From Natrialbaceae archaeon (GTDB lineage Archaea; Halobacteriota; Halobacteria; Halobacteriales; Natrialbaceae), in the NCBI GenBank assembly GCA_003559215.1, contig PWMF01000155.1:1-64000 (forward strand): a stretch of DNA of 64,000 bases, read 5' to 3'. How positions within the stretch are numbered: the stretch's first letter is position 1; each line of letters starts with the position of its first letter. The notes below the pieces were generated by a model. It saw only the letters and a list, made by a program, of their open reading frames with translations. It ran no database searches and was not told the origin of the DNA. The position numbers were made by a program, and so were the translations under genes. Below are positions 35,278 to 44,480 of the stretch, piece by piece.

Positions 35278-35289
35278 CATGTATCGACC

Positions 35290-36594
35290 ATGACCATGGA
35301 TCGGAGAACAACGATAAAGTATCTCGCGGGCGCTTCCGCTACCGGTGTCCTTGCGGGATGTATCAGCACCGAAGCGCCCGAGTCCGACGACGACGACGGT
35401 AACGGCGGCGACGACGCCGGGGACTACGAGGAGCACGAGGACTGGGAGACGGTCGAGCCGGACGACGTCTCCGGCGAAGCGTCGCTCTGGCACTCGCTCT
35501 CCGGCGGCGAACAGGACGACTTCGAGTCGAACCTCGAGTCGTTCAACGACCAGTTCGACGCCGACGTCGCGCCCGATCACATCTCGGATCTCGAAGAGCA
35601 GACGATGGCCGCGATTCCGGCCGGCGACGGTCCAGAACTATTCGTCTGGGCCCACGACTGGATCGGCGACTACCACCAGAACGGGTTTTTGAGCGACCAA
35701 TCCGACGCCGTCAGCTTCGACCTCGAGGAATACTTCGGCGAGAACGCCGAATCCGGGATGTTCAACGATGAACTCCACGGCCTCCCCCACGCCGCGGAGA
35801 CGGTCGGGCTGCTGTACAATACGGAGTACGTCGACGAACCGCCCGAGACGTTCGACGAACTGCTCGAGGTCGCCGAAGAACACCACGACCCCGACAGTGG
35901 GACTTACGGCCTGGGCTGGCCGATGGACGCCTACCACGTGAGCGCGCTCCCACACGGCTTCGGCGGCTACTACTACGACGACGACGCCGGCGAACTCGGC
36001 CTCACGAACGACGAGACGATCGAGGGCTTCGAGTACGTTCTCGATGAGGTCTGGGAGTACATGCCCGGCGATCCCGACGGCGAGGCACAGGAAGCCGTCT
36101 TCCTCGAAGGGAACGCACCGTTCCTCTTCAGCGGCCCCTGGCAGCTCGGACAGCTCGACGAAGACGAATTCGAGTGGGGCGTCGCGCCGTGGCCCGAAGT
36201 CGAGGGCCACACGCCGAGCCCGTTTACCGGCGTGCAGCTCATCTACTTCGCGGCCGCCATGGACGAGGACGACGAGCGTGCGGAGGTCGCTCGTGCGTTC
36301 GCCGAGTGGTACACGACCAACACCGCAGCCATCGCACAGATGGCCGACGAACACGGCTTCATCCCGGTCCACAACGCGTTCGCCGACGACGGGGAACAGG
36401 AGGACGAACTCACCGACGACCTCCAGGGCTTCGCAGCGGCGGTCGATCAGGGCGAGCCGATGCCGACCGATCCGGACTTCCAGACGGTCTGGGAACCGCT
36501 CGAGGACGAGTGGTGGGAGGCGCTGAACGGGAACAAGTCGGTCGCGGACGCGATGGCCGACGCCGAAAGCCGGATCGAAGACGCCTGGGACTGA
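35290..36594 (+). CDS. Maltose/maltodextrin-type ABC substrate-binding lipoprotein
   Basis: A 434-residue protein. The Tat-type signal is MDRRTTIKYLAGASATGVLAGC, a twin-arginine motif plus a VLAGC lipobox, so it is probably exported folded and lipid-anchored at Cys24. An Asp/Glu-rich linker follows. The body is extracellular solute-binding family 1 (LWHSLSGGEQDDFESNLESFN; GLPHAAETVGLLYNTEYV; GNAPFLFSGPWQLGQL), as in MalE. Codons 1 and 3 are both ATG; I use the first. It opens the operon with two permeases. The maltodextrin substrate is inferred from the flanking GH13 enzymes. Confidence 0.9.
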   Translation: MTMDRRTTIKYLAGASATGVLAGCISTEAPESDDDDGNGGDDAGDYEEHEDWETVEPDDVSGEASLWHSLSGGEQDDFESNLESFNDQFDADVAPDHISDLEEQTMAAIPAGDGPELFVWAHDWIGDYHQNGFLSDQSDAVSFDLEEYFGENAESGMFNDELHGLPHAAETVGLLYNTEYVDEPPETFDELLEVAEEHHDPDSGTYGLGWPMDAYHVSALPHGFGGYYYDDDAGELGLTNDETIEGFEYVLDEVWEYMPGDPDGEAQEAVFLEGNAPFLFSGPWQLGQLDEDEFEWGVAPWPEVEGHTPSPFTGVQLIYFAAAMDEDDERAEVARAFAEWYTTNTAAIAQMADEHGFIPVHNAFADDGEQEDELTDDLQGFAAAVDQGEPMPTDPDFQTVWEPLEDEWWEALNGNKSVADAMADAESRIEDAWD

Positions 36595-36603
36595 ATTCGA
36601 TAC

Positions 36604-37602
36604 ATGAGTCTTTCTTCAGTCGGAGATCGGACGCGCGAGCGCTATCAGGCGACAGTCCCAGAACACGTCAGGGATCGCCTCGAGGAGCACCGACCGTTGT
36701 TGCTCGTTCTTCCGGGGCTGATAGCGTTCTCCCTGTTTATGTTCTTTCCGCTCGCGTACACGATCTACCTCTCGTTTACGGACGCGGAGCCGGCAACCGT
36801 CTTTCAGGATGGACCGGGCGGTCTGATCGGCTTTTTCGGGCTTCGAGGCGAGGAGTCGTTCGTCGGTCTCGAGAACTACGCCGCGGTGTTCTCCGATCCG
36901 ACGTTCTGGAACTCGCTGGGTGTCACCTGGCTGTTCGTGGTCTGTAGCGTGACTCTGAAGGTGCTGTTCGGCGTCGGTATCGCGATGATCCTGACGAGCG
37001 ACCGGGTGAAGGGAAAACGGTACATGCGCTCGATTATCATCATCCCGTGGGCGCTGCCACCGATATTCACGATCACGATCTGGAGTGGTATCTTCAGCTC
37101 CGCGCAGTTCGGGCTGGCCAATCAGGTCGCCATCTTCCTCGGATTCAGCGAGCAGGCCTGGCTCAACGACCGCTGGATGGCCTTCGCGAGCTACCTCCTG
37201 ACAGAGATGTGGTTAGCGTATCCATTCATGGTGATTATCACCGTGAGTGCCCTCCAAGCGGTTTCGGATGAACTCATGGACGCGGCGAAGGTCGATGGAG
37301 CGGGCTACTTCCACCGGTTCTGGCACGTGACCGTACCGTCGATCAAGCGGCCGGTAATGTTCGCAGCGATCCTCACGGCCGCAGCCTCGTTTACCCAGTT
37401 TCTCATCCCGTACGTGTTCAACCGGGGCGGACCGAACCGTGCGAACGAACTCATCGTCCTTCACGGCTACCAGGAGGCGTTTAATTTCAACGCCTACGGT
37501 GCCGGTGCGGCGATCATGATGTCAGCAGTCGTCTTCATCGGAGCGTTCATGATAGTTGCAGTCTGGAAAGGCCGTCTCGCCGAGGGGGTGGACGGTCCAT
37601 GA
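36604..37602 (+). CDS. Sugar ABC transporter permease (MalF-type)
   Basis: A 332-residue permease with six or seven membrane helices (LLLVLPGLIAFSLFMFFPLAYTIYLSF at about 34-60 is the signal-anchor first helix). The inner-membrane-permease EAA loop is in VSDELMDAAKVDGAGYFHRFWHVTVPSIKRP (about 220-250). It pairs with the next permease and the MalK ATPase. It starts nine bases after the binding-protein stop. Confidence 0.9.
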   Translation: MSLSSVGDRTRERYQATVPEHVRDRLEEHRPLLLVLPGLIAFSLFMFFPLAYTIYLSFTDAEPATVFQDGPGGLIGFFGLRGEESFVGLENYAAVFSDPTFWNSLGVTWLFVVCSVTLKVLFGVGIAMILTSDRVKGKRYMRSIIIIPWALPPIFTITIWSGIFSSAQFGLANQVAIFLGFSEQAWLNDRWMAFASYLLTEMWLAYPFMVIITVSALQAVSDELMDAAKVDGAGYFHRFWHVTVPSIKRPVMFAAILTAAASFTQFLIPYVFNRGGPNRANELIVLHGYQEAFNFNAYGAGAAIMMSAVVFIGAFMIVAVWKGRLAEGVDGP

Positions 37603-38678
37603 CGGTGCGCGAATGGGTTGCGAACAAGATCCGTAACGACCTCCGAACCGTCGTCGAGAAGCCCGCAGAGTGGCGCGAGGACGTCGCCTACACCATCGAC
37701 GGAATGCGGCGGGGGACGATCGATCCGCTGGACGTCGCGAAAACTGTCCTCGCCACGCTGGCGACGATCGTGTTCGTGTTCGTGCTGTTGATCCCGGTCT
37801 ACTGGATCTTCATCATCGCGCTGCAGGGAGAAGGTGCGACCCTGTACTCGACCGACAGCGCCGGGCTCATCCCGAGCCAGTTCGACCCCGCGGCGTTCGT
37901 CTGGGTGATCGGCGATATCGCCATCCCCGGCGCGATCATCGGAATCACCATCCCGTTTACCGACGTTGAGTTCTACATCTCGTGGCCACGGATCGTCTTC
38001 CTGGACGCGAGCAACTACGTCGATTCGACGTCGGACTTTCCCCGGTACTTCCGGAACAGTATGTTCATCAGCTTCTGGACGGTCGTGTTCGCGATGCTGA
38101 TGATCGTTCCGGCCGCGTACGCGTTTTCGCGGCGGGAGTTCGCGGGTCGGATGAAGCTCCTGTACGGCTACATCCTGTTCACTCAGGTCGGCGCCGGGCT
38201 GGGGATCGCTTCGGTGATCGCCCTGTACACGATCTTCTCGAGTATGGGGGTGACGAACAATCGCCTCGTGCTCTCGTTTTATTACGCGGCGATGGCCGTG
38301 CCGTTCAACACGTGGCTGCTCAAGACGTACATGGACTCGATCCCTACCTCACTGGAGGAGGCGGCAATCATGGACGGTGCGTCGCCGTTCCGGGTCGCCT
38401 GGGAGGTCGTGTTACCGCTGGCAAAGCCCGGCATCGCCACGATCTTCATCTTCATCTTCCTCGTGGGCTGGATGGAGTTCATCATCGCCCAGCTGATCCT
38501 CTCACCGGAACACTACACGCTTCCGGTCGGGCTGTTTTCCCTCATCGACGAGCACAACGTGCCGTGGGGGCAGTTCTCGGCGTTCGCACTCGTCTACGCG
38601 TCGCCGGTCGTCTTCATCTATCTGTTCGCCCAACGCTACATCGAGGACGGGTTCTCCTTCGGTGGCACGAAGGGGTGA
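37599..38678 (+). CDS. Sugar ABC transporter permease (MalG-type)
   Basis: A 359-residue permease. First helix TVLATLATIVFVFVLLIPVYWIFIIAL. A long extracytoplasmic stretch (about 85-140) precedes helices RNSMFISFWTVVFAMLMIVPAAYAFSRREF and YILFTQVGAGLGIASVIALYTIF. The EAA loop is in IPTSLEEAAIMDGASPFRVAWEVVLPLAKPG (about 247-277). The start overlaps the previous stop by four bases, so it is translationally coupled. Confidence 0.9.
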   Translation: MTVREWVANKIRNDLRTVVEKPAEWREDVAYTIDGMRRGTIDPLDVAKTVLATLATIVFVFVLLIPVYWIFIIALQGEGATLYSTDSAGLIPSQFDPAAFVWVIGDIAIPGAIIGITIPFTDVEFYISWPRIVFLDASNYVDSTSDFPRYFRNSMFISFWTVVFAMLMIVPAAYAFSRREFAGRMKLLYGYILFTQVGAGLGIASVIALYTIFSSMGVTNNRLVLSFYYAAMAVPFNTWLLKTYMDSIPTSLEEAAIMDGASPFRVAWEVVLPLAKPGIATIFIFIFLVGWMEFIIAQLILSPEHYTLPVGLFSLIDEHNVPWGQFSAFALVYASPVVFIYLFAQRYIEDGFSFGGTKG

Positions 38679-38778
38679 ATCCTCCCTCGACTCCGTTCGA
38701 CGACCGCTACGTCGCAGGTCCGTTCCGGGCGCGTTTCGTCCCGCCGCTTCTCGTGACTGGGTCCGACGCCGGCCGGCC

Positions 38779-38835
38779 TACGTTTACGTTTACGTTTGCG
38801 TTTTCGATTATCGGCCTCGAGCCGTCCGCTCGAGG
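38779..38835. repeat. Short tandem hexamer and small hairpin upstream of the alpha-glucosidase
   Basis: TACGTTTACGTTTACGTTTGCGTTTTCG (38779-38806) is a roughly four-fold hexamer (CGTTTA) repeat. It is followed by CCTCGAG (38815-38821) pairing with CTCGAGG (38829-38835). The rest of the 251-base gap between permease and alpha-glucosidase holds nothing I can name. The hairpin could attenuate or separate transcription of the enzyme gene from the transporter genes. Confidence 0.5.
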
Positions 38836-38929
38836 GTCGAACAGGGACTGGGGACCGTCGAAACCGTTCCGCCACGAGCTCGAGTCGGTGTCGAAACACT
38901 GTAGGAGCGCTCGACGCTCGTGACAGTCG

Positions 38930-40663
38930 ATGAGTCGGAGTGGCTCCCTCGAGCAAGCCGATAGGGCGTGGTGGAAGGAAGCGGTCGTCTATCAGATCTA
39001 CCCGCGAAGTTTCAACGACAGCGACGGCGACGGCGTCGGCGACATCCCCGGAATCGTCGAGAAAGTCGACTACCTCGATCGGCTCGGCGTCGACGTGATC
39101 TGGCTCTGTCCGGTCTACGACTCGCCGAACCACGACAACGGCTACGACATCCGGGACTACCGGTCGATCGCCGAGGCGTTCGGAACGATGGCCGACTGGG
39201 AAGTACTGCTCGAGGAGCTACACGCCCGAGACATGCGCCTGATCATGGACCTGGTCGTCAACCACACCTCGAGCGAGCACGAGTGGTTCCGGCGCTCCCG
39301 ACGACGCGAGGGGAAGTACGAAGAGTACTACCACTGGCACGAGGGGCGCCCGGCCGCGGAGGCCGACTACGAGACGACCGACGGTCCCGCGGGCGAGGTC
39401 GCGCCGAACAACTGGGACTCGATCTTCGGCGGACCCGCCTGGAGCTACGACGAGGGGCGCGGCCAGTGGTATCTCCACATCTTCGACGAGCATCAGCCAG
39501 ACCTGAACTGGCGGAATCCGGCGGTTCGCGAGGACGTCAAGCGTGAGATCGAGTGGTGGCTCGAGAAGGGGATCGACGGCTTTCGCATGGACGCCATCGA
39601 CCTGCTCTCGAAGGCCGAGGGGCTGCCCGACGGCGATCCCGACGACGCCCTCGTCGGCTCGGAACACTACAGTCACGGGCCGCGCCTCCACGAGTACCTG
39701 CGGGAGCTGTACGACGACACGCTCTCGAACTACGACGTGATGATCGTCGGCGAGATGGGGATGGCCTCCGTCGAGGAGACCGCCGCCTCCCTCGGCGAGG
39801 ACGGCGACGGGCTCGACATGGTGTTCCAGTTCGACCACATGAACGTCGACGCGGACGAGAACGGGCCCTGGGGCCGGGCCGAACCCGGGGAGTGGAAGCT
39901 GACGGAGTTCAAGGAGATCGTTACCCGCAAACAGCGCCGCCTCGACTGGGACGCGCTGTTTCTGAGCAACCACGATGTCCCGCGGCTCGTCTCGCGGTTC
40001 GGCGACGAGCGCTACCGCGAGGAGAGCGCGACGCTGATCGCGACCTTCCTGCTGACGATGCGGGGGACACCGTACGTCTACCAGGGCGACGAGATCGGGA
40101 TGACCAACGCCGACTTCCGCAGCCGCGAGGAGATCGACGACCCCCAGACGCTGGGGACGATCGACGACCTGCTCGAGGCAGGCGCCATCGACTCCTACGA
40201 GGAGGTCCGGGAGTTCGTCAACTACCGGAGCCGGGACCACGCGCGGACGCCGATGCAGTGGGACGGCTCTCCGGGAGCCGGCTTCACCGACGGCGAGCCC
40301 TGGCTCAAGGTAAACGAGAACCGCTCGAGGATCAACGTCGAGGCCGCACTCGCCAACGAGGACTCGATCTGGCACTACTACCGACGACTGATCGAGCTAC
40401 GGGACGCCGAAGACGTACTCGTCTACGGCGAGTACGAGCTCCTGTGCCCCGACGACGAGCAGCTGTTCGCCTACACCCGGACGCTCGAGGACGAGCAGGT
40501 ACTGGTCGTCCTCAACTGGTCGGCCGAGCCCGCGACGTTCGAGCCGGCGACCCTCGATGCCGCCGGGTTCGAGGTTCTGATCGGGAACTACGGCGAGTCC
40601 CCCGCGGATCCGATCGACGCCGAGTTACGGCCCTACGAGGCGGTCGTCTACCGGCTCGAGTAA
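38930..40663 (+). CDS. GH13 alpha-glucosidase / oligo-1,6-glucosidase
   Basis: A 577-residue glycoside hydrolase. WWKEAVVYQIYPRSFNDSDGDGVGDIPGI is the canonical alpha-glucosidase start. It continues with MDLVVNHTSSEHEWF, nucleophile Asp in DGFRMDAIDLLSK (about residue 218), acid Glu in MIVGEMGMA (about 275), and Asp in LFLSNHDVPRLVSRF. The ARTPMQWDGSPGAGFT loop is typical of maltase/isomaltase enzymes. There is no signal peptide, so it cleaves imported maltose or maltodextrin to glucose in the cytoplasm. Same strand as the transporter genes. Confidence 0.92.
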   Translation: MSRSGSLEQADRAWWKEAVVYQIYPRSFNDSDGDGVGDIPGIVEKVDYLDRLGVDVIWLCPVYDSPNHDNGYDIRDYRSIAEAFGTMADWEVLLEELHARDMRLIMDLVVNHTSSEHEWFRRSRRREGKYEEYYHWHEGRPAAEADYETTDGPAGEVAPNNWDSIFGGPAWSYDEGRGQWYLHIFDEHQPDLNWRNPAVREDVKREIEWWLEKGIDGFRMDAIDLLSKAEGLPDGDPDDALVGSEHYSHGPRLHEYLRELYDDTLSNYDVMIVGEMGMASVEETAASLGEDGDGLDMVFQFDHMNVDADENGPWGRAEPGEWKLTEFKEIVTRKQRRLDWDALFLSNHDVPRLVSRFGDERYREESATLIATFLLTMRGTPYVYQGDEIGMTNADFRSREEIDDPQTLGTIDDLLEAGAIDSYEEVREFVNYRSRDHARTPMQWDGSPGAGFTDGEPWLKVNENRSRINVEAALANEDSIWHYYRRLIELRDAEDVLVYGEYELLCPDDEQLFAYTRTLEDEQVLVVLNWSAEPATFEPATLDAAGFEVLIGNYGESPADPIDAELRPYEAVVYRLE

Positions 40664-40724
40664 GGCTCGCTTCTTGCTTTCGCAGGGCCAACCGTTAGAC
40701 GCGCGTTCGTACTATCCCGAGTCG

Positions 40725-41678
40725 ATGGTACAACTCGGATACACGCTCTCGAGCGAGGAACACGAGCCGAACGAACTCGTTTCCATCGCACAGCGGGCGG
40801 AAGCGGCCGGCTTCGACTTCCTCTCGATTTCGGATCACTTTCACCCGTGGGTTCCGGCCCAGGGGGAGTCCCCGTTCGTCTGGTCGACACTGGGCGGGAT
40901 CACGACCGCGACGGACGACATCGAGGTCGGCGTCGGCGTCACCTGTCCGACGACCCGGATCCACCCGCTCAACGTCGCCCACGCGGTCGCGACCGTCGAC
41001 GAGATGTTCGGCGACCGCTTCACCTTCGGGGTCGGTACGGGCGAGAACCTGAACGAACACGTCACGGGCGAGCGCTGGCCCGAACACGACGTCCGCCTCG
41101 AGAAGCTCGACGAGGCGATGGACGTGATGGAGCAGCTCTGGACCGGCGAGACGACGAGCCACCACGGGGAACACTACACGGTCGAGAACGCCCGGCTGTA
41201 CACCTGCCCCGACGACCAGCCGACGACGATCGGGAGCGCGTTCGGGCCCCAGACAGCTCAGTGGGTTGCCGACAACACCGACGGGCTCTGGTGTTCGGGG
41301 CCGAAGGAAAAGCCAGTCGAGGCCTACGAGGACGCCGGCGGCGACGGGCCAAAGTACACCCAGCTGCACGGCTGCTACGCCGACAGTGAGCAGGAGGCCG
41401 TCGAGACGGTCTACGAGTACTGGCCGAACGGCTCGGTTCCGGGCGAACTCGGCCAGGAACTACCGATGCCGGCTCACTTCGAGCAGGCCGCCCAGATGGT
41501 CGAGAAGGAGGACATCGCCGAGTCGGGGACGACGACCAGTCCGGACCCACAGGATCACATCGACAGCATCGAGCAGGCGGTCGACGCCGGCTACGATCAC
41601 GTCCACTACCACCAGGTCGGCCCCGACCAGGAGCCCGCGATCGAGCTCTACGAGGACGAGGTGTTACCGTCGTTCTGA
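40725..41678 (+). CDS. F420-dependent LLM-class oxidoreductase (TIGR03557-like)
   Basis: A 317-residue luciferase-like TIM-barrel protein. MVQLGYTLSSEEHEPNELVSIAQRAEAAGFDFLSISDHFHPW is the family opening. VTCPTTRIHPLNVAHAVATVDEMFGDRFTFGVGTGENLNEHV (about residues 67-108) is a signature of TIGR03557-type F420 enzymes, and the closing segment is HVHYHQVGPDQEP. It uses coenzyme F420, abundant in haloarchaea; the substrate (sugar or alcohol) is unknown. It follows the sugar locus by 61 bases, but a metabolic link is not established. Confidence 0.85.
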   Translation: MVQLGYTLSSEEHEPNELVSIAQRAEAAGFDFLSISDHFHPWVPAQGESPFVWSTLGGITTATDDIEVGVGVTCPTTRIHPLNVAHAVATVDEMFGDRFTFGVGTGENLNEHVTGERWPEHDVRLEKLDEAMDVMEQLWTGETTSHHGEHYTVENARLYTCPDDQPTTIGSAFGPQTAQWVADNTDGLWCSGPKEKPVEAYEDAGGDGPKYTQLHGCYADSEQEAVETVYEYWPNGSVPGELGQELPMPAHFEQAAQMVEKEDIAESGTTTSPDPQDHIDSIEQAVDAGYDHVHYHQVGPDQEPAIELYEDEVLPSF

Positions 41679-41795
41679 AACGCTCGAGGGCTCGGAACGA
41701 CCGACGCGTCGAACGGTCGGACACCGGACGTATCGGGCCGTCGGGCACCAGTTGGTGGCGACCCCGTCGGTCACGCGCCCATCGAGGTGACGGTC

Positions 41796-43283
41796 TCAGT
41801 ACTTGTGTTCGCCGGGAGAGAGCTCGAGAGCGTCGTAGAACTCCCGGTCGATGCGGTCGCGCTCGGAGCGCCAGCGTTCGAACGACGAACGCTCCGCCGG
41901 GTAGGCCTCGTACCGTCGTTCGTACTCGGAGACGTAGTCGCGCGTCCGCTTGAGGCCGAGGACGGCCTCGTACAGTTCGCTCCTGTCCACGCCGAGCGTG
42001 TCGAAGGTCCCCTTGCGAGACTCCGTTGCGAAGTTCCTGAGGACGCCGGCACCCACCAGCAGCTTACTCTTGAGTCCGTCCACCTCCGTCGACGTGCCCA
42101 CGATCTCCCGAAGCTCCTTCTCGGGGAGTAACGCAGTGACGGCCCGGAGAACGTTCACGTCGATGGAGCTCGCGGCGACGTTGTACGCGTCCCACGAGGC
42201 GAGCTTCGCGGCCTCGCCGTGCTCGCGGTACAGCCAGCGGTTGTGCTCCCAGAGTCCGGCCTCGGAGACGTCCCCGTCCTCGATGGCCTCGGCCGCCGCA
42301 CGCCCGGCGGAGTAGCCGGAGTAGGCTGCCCCGCGGATCCCCTTACCCGTGATCGGGTGGGTGGTTCCCGCTGCACCGCCGGCGGTCAGGTAGCCGGGGG
42401 CGACCATCGAGTCCAGCGGTCGCCGGAGGGCGATCGCCGCGCCGAGCTTGTTCGTCCGATCGAACCGCTCGGCGACCCTCGCCCCCTGGAACTCGGGCCG
42501 GTTCTCGACGTCGCGGCGCAGGCGATCCGCGAGCGGGATCGGCTCCTTGTTCATCTGGAACCCCAGGCCGACGTTGATCTGCGTCGGCGTGCGCGGGAAG
42601 TACCAGATGTAGCCCATCTCCTCGAGCGGTTTGCCGACGATGGCGTTGTGGTACTCGACCGGCTCCTCGGTCTCGATGATCTCGCGGTAGGCCGACCCGA
42701 AGTGGGTGTAGTGGGGGAGCTCGAACGTCGGCTCGGCGGGCGTGTCGAGCGCCTCGAAGTCGATCATGTCCTGGAGAACCGACTGTGCACCCGCGGTGTC
42801 GATCAACACGTCACACTCGTAGGTGACCGGCTCGCCGTTGCGGATCGCCTTGACTCCGGTGACGCGATCGTCCTGAATCACCTCGTTGACCACCGTGTCG
42901 TAGTGTTGTTCGACGCCCCGGTCGGCAGTCTGTTCGAGCAGGCGCTGACCGAACTCGTAGCGGTCGATGACGTTGCTGCCGTTCTGGTAGGGCAACACCT
43001 TCCGTACGCCGAGTTCCTCGTCCCACCACTCGATCTGATCGATGTTGTCGTCGACGAGGACCGACTCGTCGTTCGCGATCGCGTCCATATCGATCGGCCC
43101 CGGATAGTTGCTCGGGTCTCGAGGGCTCTTTATCGCGTCGCCACAGGCGATAAAACCTCCCTCCTCGCTGGGTTTTCGCTCCAGCTGGACGACGTCCACT
43201 CCCTCGGCTGCTGCCGTCGCCGCGGCGAAACAGCCCGCTATCCCGCCCCCGACGACGAGCACGTCGTGTTGGCTGCGTACCAT
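41796..43283 (-). CDS. Geranylgeranyl reductase-family flavoprotein
   Basis: A 495-residue protein. FAD-binding motif GGGIAGCFAAATAAAEGVDVVQLERKP (about residues 12-38) and CGDAIKSP fit the geranylgeranyl reductase / digeranylgeranylglycerophospholipid reductase family. YIWYFPRTPTQINVGLG and the second FAD motif YLTAGGAAGTTHPITGKGIRGAAYSG (about 305-330) agree. It probably saturates isoprenoid chains of archaeal lipids or quinones. It is one of several paralogues expected in haloarchaea, so the exact substrate is uncertain. Confidence 0.85.
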   Translation of the reverse strand: MVRSQHDVLVVGGGIAGCFAAATAAAEGVDVVQLERKPSEEGGFIACGDAIKSPRDPSNYPGPIDMDAIANDESVLVDDNIDQIEWWDEELGVRKVLPYQNGSNVIDRYEFGQRLLEQTADRGVEQHYDTVVNEVIQDDRVTGVKAIRNGEPVTYECDVLIDTAGAQSVLQDMIDFEALDTPAEPTFELPHYTHFGSAYREIIETEEPVEYHNAIVGKPLEEMGYIWYFPRTPTQINVGLGFQMNKEPIPLADRLRRDVENRPEFQGARVAERFDRTNKLGAAIALRRPLDSMVAPGYLTAGGAAGTTHPITGKGIRGAAYSGYSAGRAAAEAIEDGDVSEAGLWEHNRWLYREHGEAAKLASWDAYNVAASSIDVNVLRAVTALLPEKELREIVGTSTEVDGLKSKLLVGAGVLRNFATESRKGTFDTLGVDRSELYEAVLGLKRTRDYVSEYERRYEAYPAERSSFERWRSERDRIDREFYDALELSPGEHKY

Positions 43284-43478
43284 TGAGTACTGATCGTGAG
43301 TTAGGAAATGCGCGACGTAACTCTTGCTCTTGCGTCGGTACAGCGGGCGGCCAGCGAGACATCTACACTTGCCGACGGTATCGATCGCCTCGATCGGCCC
43401 GAGACTCCGGATTCACGGCCTCCGCGATCGATTTCCGCAGCCCAATCCGTTTTACCGTTCGCAGCGAAACGCTCGAGC

Positions 43479-44480
43479 ATGGAGTACACCACGCTCGGTA
43501 ACACGGGCACCACCGTCTCGCAGCTGTGTTTCGGCACCTGGCGGTTCGGTCGCTCGACGGGCGATCTCGAGAACGAGACGACCCGCGAGGAAGCTCACGA
43601 ACTACTCGACGCCTGTGTCGACCACGGGATCAACTTCATCGACACCGCCAACGTCTACGGCGACCCCGACGGCACCAGTGAGGAGTGGATCGGCGAGTGG
43701 CTCGAGGGCCAGGACCGCGAGGACCTCGTCATCGCCTCGAAGGTGTACTTCGAGTTCGACGGCTGGGGCGAGCCGGGTCCGAACGACTCGGGTCTCGGGC
43801 GCAAGCACATCCGCGCCCAGATCGAGGGTACGCTCGAGCGACTCGGCACCGACTACCTCGACCTGTACTACATCCACCGCTGGGACGACGAGACCCCGAT
43901 CGAGGAGACGATGTCGGTGCTGACCGACCTCGTCCGCGAGGGGAAGGTCAACCACCTCGGCGCGTCGACGATGGCCGCCTGGCAGCTCACGAAGGCGCTG
44001 TGGACCAGCGACGTCGAGAGACTCGAGCGCTTCGACGTCACCCAGCCGATGGTCAACGCGGCACACTACGACGCCGTCGGCGACTACCTCGACGTCTGTG
44101 CCGATCAGGAGCTTGCGGTCTGCCCGTACTCGCCGCTGGCCGGCGGGTTCCTGACGGGCAAGTACGAACGCACGGAGGACGGCGGCGTCGAGGCGCCGGA
44201 CGGCTCGCGGGGCGCCTTCGACGACCTCTTCGAGGACCGCTACGCGACCGATCGGGCGTGGGACGTCCTCGGGGCCGTCGAGTCGGTCGCCGACGAGGTC
44301 GACGCCTCCCCCGCGCAGGTCTCGCTGCGCTGGCTCGTGGACCAGGATCGCTTTACCTGTGTGCCGATCGTCGGCGCGCGCTCGCCCGACCAGCTCGAGG
44401 AGAACGTCAGTGCGGTCGACATCGACCTCGACGAGGAACAGCTCGAGCGAATCGACGCGGCCCGCTCGAGCGCGGAGTAG
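43479..44480 (+). CDS. Aldo/keto reductase
   Basis: A 333-residue TIM-barrel reductase. The catalytic tetrad regions are visible: FIDTANVYGDPDGTSE (Asp, Tyr), LVIASKVYFEFDG (Lys) and LDLYYIHRWDDETPIEE (His). The C-terminal NADPH site is in PIVGARSPDQLEENVSAVDIDLDEEQ. It is a soluble NADPH-dependent carbonyl reductase of unknown substrate. Start at MEYTTLGNTGTTVSQL, typical of the family. Confidence 0.92.
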   Translation: MEYTTLGNTGTTVSQLCFGTWRFGRSTGDLENETTREEAHELLDACVDHGINFIDTANVYGDPDGTSEEWIGEWLEGQDREDLVIASKVYFEFDGWGEPGPNDSGLGRKHIRAQIEGTLERLGTDYLDLYYIHRWDDETPIEETMSVLTDLVREGKVNHLGASTMAAWQLTKALWTSDVERLERFDVTQPMVNAAHYDAVGDYLDVCADQELAVCPYSPLAGGFLTGKYERTEDGGVEAPDGSRGAFDDLFEDRYATDRAWDVLGAVESVADEVDASPAQVSLRWLVDQDRFTCVPIVGARSPDQLEENVSAVDIDLDEEQLERIDAARSSAE

